DNA of 11,369 nt from Sandaracinaceae bacterium. Lineage in GTDB: Bacteria; Myxococcota_A; Polyangia; Polyangiales; JAFGIB01. The DNA lies in the NCBI GenBank assembly GCA_017881145.1, contig JADGRG010000534.1, positions 1 through 11,369 of the forward strand, in the 5' to 3' direction. The notes under the pieces were generated by a model. It was given only the letters and a program-made list of their open reading frames with translations. It was not told the origin of the DNA and searched no databases. This document shows positions 1 to 7,762 of the stretch, piece after piece; within the stretch, counting starts at the first letter, position 1; each line of letters opens with the position of its first letter. The position numbers and the translations under genes were made by a program.

Positions 1-65
1 CAGGTGACGAGTAGCGCACAGAGCCACATGCCGAGCAGAACGCCCGCACGCGTCGCGACTCTCAC
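1..65 (-). CDS. N-terminus of an exported or membrane protein (partial)
   Basis: A reading frame opens with GTG at 65-63 and leaves the window at base 1, giving 21 residues: MRVATRAGVLLGMWLCALLV followed by T. Two arginines are followed by an uninterrupted hydrophobic run, which is the shape of a signal peptide or a first membrane helix. The GTG overlaps the TGA stop of the preceding gene (GTGA at 65-62), a classical arrangement for translational coupling, and an AGGAG lies about 11 bases upstream. This favours GTG 65 over the in-frame ATG at 29-27, where the hydrophobic stretch would be cut. The product cannot be identified because the rest is outside the window. Confidence 0.5.
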   Translation of the reverse strand, partial: MRVATRAGVLLGMWLCALLVT

Positions 66-406
66 TCGGGCGCGCGCTCCTTGTTGCCAGCGTTCCCAGC
101 GTGCCCAGCGTTACGAGCGGACGGCTTCTTCGTGCCACGTTGCTTGTCCACTTGGTCTACTTGGTCGAGCTCGCGTTCCAGTCGGTGAACGGCCCGCCTG
201 AGCTCGCGCACCTCCGACTCGGTGGCCAGGTGCAGCCGCTTGGCGACGACCTTTACGCCTTTGTCCAGGTTCTGCTCCAGCTGCGAGCGCAGCTTGAGCG
301 CGTTCAGCAGGGTCTGCATGACTCTGGGATTCTGCACGGCCTTCGCAACGCGCGGATCCTGCATCAGCTCGAAGGCTTTGTTCATGAATCGCTGCTTCAA
401 GTCCAC
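62..406 (-). CDS. small coiled-coil hypothetical protein (phasin-like tail)
   Basis: A 114-residue soluble protein of unknown function. Residues 1-60 are helical and basic (QDPRVAKAVQNPRVMQTLL, then a charged helix). Residues 57-85 form a heptad-like coiled coil (ESEVRELRRAVHRLERELDQ), preceded by RLHLAT. That pattern resembles the C-terminal coiled coil of phasin or granule-associated proteins, but the similarity is too short to name a function. The C-terminus is low complexity: DQ/VD triplets, a Lys-rich stretch, then Ala-Gly-Asn/His triplets encoded by 9-base repeats. The start is GTG at 406-404, supported by GGGAG (417-413) six bases upstream and a TTGACA-17-TAGAAG promoter about 40 bases upstream. 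Its stop overlaps the next gene's start, so the two probably form one transcript. Confidence 0.75.
   Translation of the reverse strand: MDLKQRFMNKAFELMQDPRVAKAVQNPRVMQTLLNALKLRSQLEQNLDKGVKVVAKRLHLATESEVRELRRAVHRLERELDQVDQVDKQRGTKKPSARNAGHAGNAGNKERAPE
83..118. repeat. four tandem 9-base units in a gene 3' end
   Basis: On the plus strand four consecutive 9-base units read gttgccagc, gttcccagc, gtgcccagc and gttacgagc. On the coding (minus) strand they give ARN-AGH-AGN-AGN near the C-terminus of the coiled-coil protein. A second, weaker 9-base periodicity (cttggtcta, cttggtcga) lies at about 144-170 and encodes the Asp-Gln-Val triplets. Both keep the reading frame, so expansion or contraction would change only tail length. 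Confidence 0.75.
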
Positions 407-445
407 GAGCTGCTCCCAAAGGTGGTCTGACGACGGAGAAAGAAG

Positions 446-474
446 CTTCTACTCCCGCGGTTTCGGGGTGTCAA
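446..474 (-). promoter_or_regulatory. sigma70-like promoter for the coiled-coil gene
   Basis: Read on the minus strand, TTGACA (474-469) is followed after exactly 17 bases by TAGAAG (451-446). The -35 box is perfect and the -10 box matches four of six consensus positions. Transcription would begin near 439, leaving a leader of about 33 bases that contains the GGGAG ribosome site before GTG 406. Spacing and position fit the gene well; no experiment supports it. Confidence 0.55.
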
Positions 475-537
475 AGGCAGAAACGTTTGGTCGCCTAGGC
501 GCCCATATTCGGCGCGCGCTTCACGCTTTAGCGCGTT

Positions 538-1185
538 TCAGCGCTCGCGCTCGCCGACATCGTCCGAGAGATACGAGAGGATCACTTCGTCGAGCGACTT
601 GCCTTGCGTGATCTCGCCGCCGAAGATGGATGGCGTGGCCGACGGTCGTGTGCTGCGAGTGCGGGTGGGTTGCGCGGGCACGGTCTGCTGGTAGCGGCCC
701 GCGCCGCGTCGTGGGGCTTCGGCGCGCGCCTTGCCCGTGACCGATTCTGCGACACGCGCCTCGGCCGCTCGCTCCAGTGTGTCGACATCGAGCTCCAGCA
801 GTGGCGCAGCCACAGCGCGCAGCACGGCCTGACTCTGGCTCGGCGGCAGCTCACTCGGCTGCGCGGCAGCAGCCACCGCCTCGGCGTGTGGTGCCGCGGG
901 CGTTGCGGCACCATCCTCGTCGTAGACGCAGTCGCGCAGCTCGATGAACATCGCCTTGTGCTGCTCCTGCATGAGCCGCTTGACAATGCCTTGGACTTCC
1001 TTGGTGCCAAGGTGCTCCGCGTAGCCGGTCTTTCGCGATGCGATGATCCTTCCGCCATCCGCGAACAAGTGTGTGATCACGTGCGGATGGTTGACGCCGG
1101 AGTCTTCGGTCTGGATGTGGTAGAGCTTGCCCTTGTGCCGGACGTTGGTGTTGTATCCGACTAGAGGTGAAGGTCCAGGACGCAT
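538..1185 (-). CDS. conserved hypothetical protein, two-part architecture
   Basis: A 215-residue protein not assigned to a named family. The first ~90 residues are compact and rich in specific-looking residues (LVGYNTNVRHKGKLYHIQTE, then HPHVITHLFADGG and SRKTGYAEHLG), ending in a predicted amphipathic helix (VKRLMQEQHKAMFIELRDCV). A ~90-residue Ala/Pro/Arg-rich linker follows. The last ~25 residues form a short acidic module (GKSLDEVILSYLSDD). There is no signal peptide or membrane helix, so it is presumably cytoplasmic. ATG 1185 is preferred because it starts just before the compact domain; a TTG at 1209 in the same frame would add eight residues and has no ribosome site. It is divergent from the DUF2752 gene 42 bases away. 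I recall similar Myxococcota hypothetical proteins, but that is unchecked. Confidence 0.7.
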   Translation of the reverse strand: MRPGPSPLVGYNTNVRHKGKLYHIQTEDSGVNHPHVITHLFADGGRIIASRKTGYAEHLGTKEVQGIVKRLMQEQHKAMFIELRDCVYDEDGAATPAAPHAEAVAAAAQPSELPPSQSQAVLRAVAAPLLELDVDTLERAAEARVAESVTGKARAEAPRRGAGRYQQTVPAQPTRTRSTRPSATPSIFGGEITQGKSLDEVILSYLSDDVGERER

Positions 1186-1227
1186 TGTCGACGACGACCC
1201 CCACGTCAAGACGTAACAGAATTCGCC

Positions 1228-1746
1228 GTGCGGGTCACGCTCTGCGAGCGTGTGGCAAGGTCGGCCTGCGTGGGTGATGTGGGCGGTGCTCTGCGTTCCG
1301 CGCGGACGGCCAAGCCAGCCGCCGCACGCGACCGCTTGGCTTGGCTAGGGGTGCTCTTGCTTGCGAGCGCGGTACTCGCCAGTGCACGTCTGCTGGTGCC
1401 CAGTCCCAGCGGCGTTGGCACCCACACCCAACTTGGTCTACCGCCATGCGGGTTTCTCGCGCTGACTGCGCTGCCCTGTCCAGCTTGCGGCCTCACCACT
1501 GCGTTCGCTCACCTAGCTCGCGCAGAGGTGCTGCTCGCGCTGCGTGCGAACCCTTTGGCCGTGCCGCTCTTCGTCGGCACAACGCTGGCATGGCCATGGT
1601 CGGTGTGGGCAGCGGTGGGCAATCTCCCGTTCGGTGAGACGTGCGCACGGCTGCGAATCGATCGCGTGTGGATGCTGCTTGCCGGTGCCGGGTTTGCGCA
1701 CTGGTGTGTGCGCATCGCTTGGCTGGTGTTCGCCTCCCGTGCATGA
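1228..1746 (+). CDS. DUF2752 family small membrane protein
   Basis: A 172-residue membrane protein. Hydrophobic helices lie at about residues 37-57, 104-130 and 147-169. Between the first two sits PPCGF (72-76) and then LPCPACGLTTAF (82-93); the CPxCG-L/x-T-x-A/T signature is characteristic of DUF2752, a family of small bacterial inner-membrane proteins of unknown function. The cysteines (74, 84, 87) could bind metal or form disulfides. GTG 1228 is the longest start but lacks a clear ribosome site; GTG 1252, 1270 or 1279 would also leave the first helix intact, so the N-terminus is uncertain. The gene stands alone on this strand, divergent from the hypothetical gene to its left. Confidence 0.75.
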   Translation: MRVTLCERVARSACVGDVGGALRSARTAKPAAARDRLAWLGVLLLASAVLASARLLVPSPSGVGTHTQLGLPPCGFLALTALPCPACGLTTAFAHLARAEVLLALRANPLAVPLFVGTTLAWPWSVWAAVGNLPFGETCARLRIDRVWMLLAGAGFAHWCVRIAWLVFASRA

Positions 1747-1756
1747 CGTTTCCCTG

Positions 1757-1786
1757 CTGACGCAAGCACGCACCGACTGCTAGGCT
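1757..1786 (+). promoter_or_regulatory. possible promoter of the response regulator gene
   Basis: CTGACG (1757-1762) and TAGGCT (1781-1786) are separated by 18 bases. Each is only a partial match to the sigma70 boxes. The position, about 88 bases before the ATG at 1874, is sensible. The same TAGGCT appears as the candidate -10 box of the lipoprotein gene. Weak evidence. Confidence 0.3.
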
Positions 1787-1873
1787 CTGGGCGTTCCGGA
1801 CGTGCCACACGGGTCTTCCCCTTGAGCGCGGAACGTAGAAGGCCCGCGCAGGATGGTGCGGGAACGTCACCGG

Positions 1874-2731
1874 ATGAGTGCACTCGTTCTCGTAGCCGAC
1901 GCAGACCCTTTCAATCTTCGCCTGCTATCCGAGCTTTGCACCACGCTCGGTTACGAGGTGATGACTGCCGCTGACGGCGGCGCCGTGCTCGACGCCATGG
2001 CGCGTGACCGGCCAGCGCTCCTGCTCATGGACGTGGCGCTGCCGGTGATGGACGGCTTTGCGGTGCTTCGCATCCTGAAAGCGGACGGCGGCTTACGCCA
2101 GGTTCCGGTTCTGCTCGTTACCGCGGAAAACGACACCGAGAGCCGTCAGCGCGGGCTCGCGCTCGGCGCCGACGACTACGTCACCAAGCCCTATCGCACC
2201 TTCGAGATCCAGCAGCGCCTGCGCAACGTGCTCAAGCTGCAAGCGGTACGCGACGCGGCTTCCGATGGGCAGGAGCAGGCGCAGAGCGTCGATCCTCTGA
2301 CCAACGCTGGCACCATCAGCCAGCTGCACATCAGCCTCGACTACGAATTCACACGCGCCGTGCGCTACGGCCATCCGCTGAGCTGCGCCGTGGTGCGTTG
2401 CGCGAACTACGAAGAGCTTGGCAGTCGCCTCGGTAGCGCTACTCCGGAGTTGGTGGTGTTGCCGCTGGCCACCGCGCTCAAGGGTGGCATCCGCACGGTC
2501 GACCATCTCTTCCGTTCCGACATCCACGAATTCACCATCCTGCTGCCCGAGACCAATCGCGATGGGGCGGTGATCGTGGTCGATCGTGTGGTCAGCACGC
2601 TGGCTGACCCGGCGCTCTTTTCCGGCACCGAGCGCCCCCGCATCTCGGTCGCAGCGGCCTCCTATCCGGACCAGGATGTCGCAGACGGTAACGAGCTGTG
2701 GCGCGCTGCGCGCAACTCCCTGGCTGGGTAG
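1874..2731 (+). CDS. response regulator with receiver and degenerate GGDEF domains
   Basis: A 285-residue cytoplasmic signalling protein. Residues 4-118 are a receiver domain: acidic pair in VADADPF, phosphoacceptor Asp53 in LLLMDVALPVMDGF, switch Thr83 and Lys105 in GADDYVTKPY. After a linker, residues ~139-284 follow a GGDEF fold: DPLTNAGTISQLHISLDYEF, then RYGHPLS, then RSDIHEFTILLPET where an active enzyme has R-x-GGDEF, and a final ISVAAASYPDQD. The glycines of the signature are replaced (SDIHEF), so it probably does not make cyclic di-GMP and may act as a binding or partner domain. ATG 1874 puts the first strand at the usual distance; ATG 1853, with AGAAGG ten bases upstream, would add seven basic residues. 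No kinase partner is in the window. Confidence 0.88.
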   Translation: MSALVLVADADPFNLRLLSELCTTLGYEVMTAADGGAVLDAMARDRPALLLMDVALPVMDGFAVLRILKADGGLRQVPVLLVTAENDTESRQRGLALGADDYVTKPYRTFEIQQRLRNVLKLQAVRDAASDGQEQAQSVDPLTNAGTISQLHISLDYEFTRAVRYGHPLSCAVVRCANYEELGSRLGSATPELVVLPLATALKGGIRTVDHLFRSDIHEFTILLPETNRDGAVIVVDRVVSTLADPALFSGTERPRISVAAASYPDQDVADGNELWRAARNSLAG

Positions 2732-2863
2732 GCGCGCCCCGCGCCCAAGGACGCTTAGCCACGCTCGCCGCAGCCATCCTCCGGTGGTTGGGCCTCGGCA
2801 TTCGTGGTATGCGACGCCACGATCGTAGAGCCGGCATGGTCCGCGCCTTTGCACGATCGACGC

Positions 2864-4528
2864 ATGCCTGTCGTCTATTTCATCGTTCTGGTTGGAGTGC
2901 TGGTGTTCGTCCACGAGCTTGGTCACTTGGTGTGGGCCAAGTACTTCGGCGTGCGCGTGCTCAAGGTCAGCCTTGGCTTCGGGCCGCGCATCGCGGGCTT
3001 TCGGCGTGGCGAAACCGTCTACGTGATCTCCGCTTTGCCGCTCGGCGGCTACGTGCGGATGCTCGGGGAGAATCCCTGGGACGAAGTGCGCCCGAAGGAC
3101 AGCGACCGCTCGTTCGCCAACCTCAGCCTATGGCGTCGTTTCGCGATCGTGGTCGCCGGGCCGCTGATGAACCTGGCATTTCCGGTGCTTCTCTACTCGG
3201 TGGTCTTCCTCGGCGACGACCAGCTCACGCCCGCCAGCGTCGGGATGGTCTCCCCCGACCATCCCGCCGACGGCAGGCTCCTTCCAGGCGACGTCGTCAC
3301 GCGCATCGACAAGACGCCCATCAGCACTTTCTACGACCTGACGCGCATCGTCGAGAACAACCCGGGCAAGCCCCTGCGCTTCGAGATCAAACGCGGTGAC
3401 AAGATCTTGGAGCAGACCATCACGCCCGTGCGCTCCGAGAAGGAACGCCCGCTGGACCTGAACCAGCAAGTGGGTCGCATCGGCATCATGCCGCAACACC
3501 CGCTGGCCGTGATCGGCGTGCGTTCGCACAACGCTCCCGCCTTCGCTGCGCGCATGCGCACCTTCGACGTGATCGTCTCTGCAGCAGGCCGACCGGTGGA
3601 ACGCTTCATCGACCTCGAGAAGGTGTTGGGCAACAATCAGGGCTCGCTCGTCCCGATCACCTACCTGCGTCCCACGCCGGTGCCCGCTGCGCTCGGAGGG
3701 CTGATCGAGCTCGACATCTACGAGCCGCGCGTCACGACGCTCACGCCCGATCCGGGCACGGGCTCGGCGGTGGCGCGTGCCGGCATCGAGCCTTCCGACC
3801 TCTACGTGAGTGATGTCACCGCTGGCTCGCCCGAACACGGCCTTGGCCTCTTGCCCGGAGATCGCTTGGTCACGCTCGATGGCCGACCGGTCCGCGCCTG
3901 GGCAAGCTTCGTCGACAACCTGAAGGCCGATCGAGGCAAGTCGCATTGGCTCACCTTCCGCCGTGGCGATGACGAGCTATCCGGGCATTACACCCTGGCG
4001 CGCCAGCGCGGTGTGAGCTCGCTCGGCCAAGTTTACGATCGCTATGCGGTGGGCATTCGCAACTGGGTGCCGACGCGCTTGGATCCAGCCGTGGCTAACC
4101 CGCAGCCGCTGCTCTACGCGGTGCGCGAAGCGTTTCGAGCCACCGGTGATGTCGTGCAGCTCACCTTCTACTCAGTGGTGAGACTCTTCCAGGGACGACT
4201 GACTCTCAAATCGCTCGGTGGTCCGCTCACGGTCTTCCAAGCTGCGGGAACCGCGGCTCGCGCAGGTGCGCTCAACTACCTCACGCTGATGGCTTTCATC
4301 AGCATCGAGCTGGGCTTGATCAACCTCCTGCCGGTGCCGCTCTTGGATGGTGGACACTTGATGTTCTTCCTCGTCGAGGCCGTGGCGCGGCGGCCGGTCA
4401 GCGTGCGCGTCCGCGAGTACGCGCATCTGGCGGGGCTGGCGTTTCTGCTGGGCGTGATGATCCTCGCTTTCAAGAACGACATCGAGCGACAGTGGCCGGA
4501 GTTGATCGCGAAACTTATGGGCAGATGA
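2864..4528 (+). CDS. rseP: RseP-like site-2 intramembrane zinc metalloprotease with PDZ domains
   Basis: A 554-residue M50B protease of the inner membrane that cuts transmembrane substrates; in well-studied bacteria it releases envelope-stress sigma factors by cleaving their anti-sigma proteins. Visible features: first helix with HELGH (His17, Glu18, His21, zinc ligands and catalytic acid), ALPLGGYVRM (57-66), second helix with GPLMN (99-103), and C-terminal helices with LINLLPVPLLDGG, where Asp495 is the third zinc ligand. Between them PDZ-like repeats lie at about 125-190, 212-285 and 313-378; the usual number is two, and E. coli RseP is about 450 residues. ATG 2864 starts right before the first helix; ATG 2804 would add 20 non-conserved residues. 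Its TGA overlaps the rsmB ATG. Neither dxr nor cdsA, frequent neighbours, is adjacent. Confidence 0.95.
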   Translation: MPVVYFIVLVGVLVFVHELGHLVWAKYFGVRVLKVSLGFGPRIAGFRRGETVYVISALPLGGYVRMLGENPWDEVRPKDSDRSFANLSLWRRFAIVVAGPLMNLAFPVLLYSVVFLGDDQLTPASVGMVSPDHPADGRLLPGDVVTRIDKTPISTFYDLTRIVENNPGKPLRFEIKRGDKILEQTITPVRSEKERPLDLNQQVGRIGIMPQHPLAVIGVRSHNAPAFAARMRTFDVIVSAAGRPVERFIDLEKVLGNNQGSLVPITYLRPTPVPAALGGLIELDIYEPRVTTLTPDPGTGSAVARAGIEPSDLYVSDVTAGSPEHGLGLLPGDRLVTLDGRPVRAWASFVDNLKADRGKSHWLTFRRGDDELSGHYTLARQRGVSSLGQVYDRYAVGIRNWVPTRLDPAVANPQPLLYAVREAFRATGDVVQLTFYSVVRLFQGRLTLKSLGGPLTVFQAAGTAARAGALNYLTLMAFISIELGLINLLPVPLLDGGHLMFFLVEAVARRPVSVRVREYAHLAGLAFLLGVMILAFKNDIERQWPELIAKLMGR

Positions 4529-5898
4529 GCGAAGACAACCCAGAGCAAGCGCCACGCCGAGCCGGTGGTGCGCGGACCGTGGCCCTCGCAGTGCTGCACC
4601 GCGTGGCCGAGCAAGGAGCCTATGCGTCGGCTGCGCTCGATGCGGAGCTCGCACGCAAGCGGCTCGATCCACGAGACGTCGGGCTCGCGACCGAGATCGT
4701 CTACGGCGCGCTGCGTGTGCTGCCCGAGCTGGATCGCGCGATCGCAGCCCACGTCAAGCACGACCCAGCGCGCATGGATGGGCTGACTCGCGCCGCGCTG
4801 CGCTCTGCCGCCTATCAGCTTTCGCACCTCTCGCGAGTGCCGCCGCACGCGGTGGTCGACGAGACCGTCTCACTGGTGCGCGAACAACGTGGTCCGAAGG
4901 TGGCTGGCTTCGTCAACGCCGTGTTGCGCAAGCTCGCGCGCGAGCGTCCTGCGGAACCGCGTTTGCCCGACCGGCTAGCGGTGCCCGAGTGGCTTTCGCG
5001 CACGCTCCACGATTCGCTCGGCGTGGAACGCGCGCAGGCCATGCTCGGTGATCGTCCTCTGCCGCCGCCGATGTGTCTGCGCATCGAGCCCGAGCGCACC
5101 ACCCGGCAAGCCTTGCTCTCAGAGCTCTCGCAGGCGCAGCCCGCCGCGGAGTTGGAAGCCTCACCGCTTTCGCCCTTGGCGATCTTGGCTCGGCGCGTGG
5201 GTTCGCCGCGCGCTCTGCCCGGTTACGCGGAGGGGCTGTGGACCGTCCAGGAGGAAGGCGCACAGCTGGTCGCACTGGCGCTTGGCGCAGCAGCCGGCGA
5301 ACGCATCGCGGACGTGTGTGCCGGTCACGGTGGCAAGACCACGCTCTTTTCGCGCTTGGTCGGCGCGAGCGGTCACGTCACCGCCATCGACGTCGACGAG
5401 CGTAAGCTTGCGCGCATCGCTCCGGAGCTCTCGCGCCTGGGCCTGCCGCAAGATCGTGTCGATACGCAGCCCATCGATGTCAGCGTGGGCGTCGGCGGGC
5501 TTCTCGCCAGCTTCGATCGTGTGCTGGTGGATGCACCTTGCACTGGCCTCGGCACCGTCGACCGTCGTCCGGAGCTGCTCTTGCGTTTGGGCGCCGAGGA
5601 TGCTGCGCGACTCGCTGCGCTGCAGCTACGCATCCTGAGCAAAGCCCTCGGCCTTCTGCGCCCTGGCGGCATCCTCGGCTACGCGGTGTGCTCGCCCACG
5701 CGCGCCGAAGGCGAAGGTGTGGCGAGCCGCCTGCAGGCGCAAGAGCCGCGTTTGGAGCGAGTGATGCAGCCGCTCGTGCCAGAGCTGCCTGCCCCCGACC
5801 CCGATGGCGTGCTGCGCATCGGTCCCTGGCTGAGCCGTCCGGGCTCGTTCAGTCGCCCCGATGCCTACCAGCTCGTGCTCTGGCGGCTACGCGGCTGA
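4525..5898 (+). CDS. rsmB: 16S rRNA (cytosine-967 C5)-methyltransferase RsmB
   Basis: A 457-residue cytoplasmic RNA methyltransferase that uses S-adenosylmethionine to make m5C967 in 16S rRNA. Residues ~15-140 are the NusB-like RNA-binding domain (RTVALAVLHRVAEQGAYAS, then FVNAVLRKLARE). The Rossmann methyltransferase domain follows: GLWTVQEEGAQL, motif I DVCAGHGGKT (263-272), acidic AIDVDERKL (Asp289), motif IV DAPC with Cys339, and motif VI YAVCS with the nucleophile Cys389. Motif I reads AGHGGKT where AAPGGKT is usual. ATG 4525 overlaps the rseP stop (ATGA 4525-4528), implying translational coupling and one transcript; an upstream ATG at 4492 would lie inside rseP. The gene is convergent with the fumarase, 13 bases apart. 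RlmB-type 23S m5C enzymes share the fold, but the NusB domain favours RsmB. Confidence 0.93.
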   Translation: MSEDNPEQAPRRAGGARTVALAVLHRVAEQGAYASAALDAELARKRLDPRDVGLATEIVYGALRVLPELDRAIAAHVKHDPARMDGLTRAALRSAAYQLSHLSRVPPHAVVDETVSLVREQRGPKVAGFVNAVLRKLARERPAEPRLPDRLAVPEWLSRTLHDSLGVERAQAMLGDRPLPPPMCLRIEPERTTRQALLSELSQAQPAAELEASPLSPLAILARRVGSPRALPGYAEGLWTVQEEGAQLVALALGAAAGERIADVCAGHGGKTTLFSRLVGASGHVTAIDVDERKLARIAPELSRLGLPQDRVDTQPIDVSVGVGGLLASFDRVLVDAPCTGLGTVDRRPELLLRLGAEDAARLAALQLRILSKALGLLRPGGILGYAVCSPTRAEGEGVASRLQAQEPRLERVMQPLVPELPAPDPDGVLRIGPWLSRPGSFSRPDAYQLVLWRLRG

Positions 5899-5911
5899 GC
5901 TTGGCGCGGCG

Positions 5912-7567
<1,656 letters not shown>

Positions 7568-7762
7568 GGTGCAGCTCCTATGAAGTGCGGCGCAGCATAC
7601 ACGATGTCGGCTGCGACGGCTGCGTCGCGGGCCCTGCCGAATATGCCTTCGGCTGGTTCGCCACGCCGCCCCGCATCCCCCGTCGCACGCTGCCGTATCG
7701 GCACTCTTGCGGCGCCGACGCCTTCATGGATAGGCTCGCGCCGACTATCCGGGAGCACTTCC
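7568..7762. promoter_or_regulatory. divergent intergenic region between fumarase and lipoprotein genes
   Basis: This 195-base stretch must hold the promoters of both divergent genes. It contains a perfect 6-base-pair inverted repeat, GCCGAA (7636-7641) and TTCGGC (7648-7653), with a six-base spacer, which could be an operator or a leader hairpin. On the minus strand a TATGCT near 7600 might be the fumarase -10 box, but no convincing -35 box goes with it. Confidence 0.4.
7707..7736 (+). promoter_or_regulatory. possible promoter of the lipoprotein gene
   Basis: TTGCGG (7707-7712) and TAGGCT (7731-7736) are 18 bases apart and lie just before the ATG at 7763. The -10 box is overlapped by an inverted repeat, ggatag (7728-7733) and ctatcc (7745-7750). 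A GGGAG ribosome site (7750-7755 region) follows. The match to consensus is weak; it is listed because position and the repeated TAGGCT agree with the candidate promoter at 1757-1786. Confidence 0.3.

Noticed and set aside
604..1164. A 186-residue plus-strand frame opposite the conserved hypothetical gene
   Set aside because: No motifs or ribosome site; the minus-strand frame has a compact conserved-looking domain.
1186..1213. TTGACG on the minus strand as a promoter for the conserved hypothetical gene
   Set aside because: A -10 box at normal spacing would fall on or past the start codon, so the position does not work.
2093..2926. A 277-residue minus-strand frame over the response regulator
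   Set aside because: It is antisense to the receiver-GGDEF coding region and rich in His, Arg and Gly as expected of a shadow frame.
3128..3946. A 272-residue minus-strand frame inside rseP
   Set aside because: It is the antisense shadow of the PDZ region, an effect of high GC content; it shows no motifs and rseP is unambiguous.
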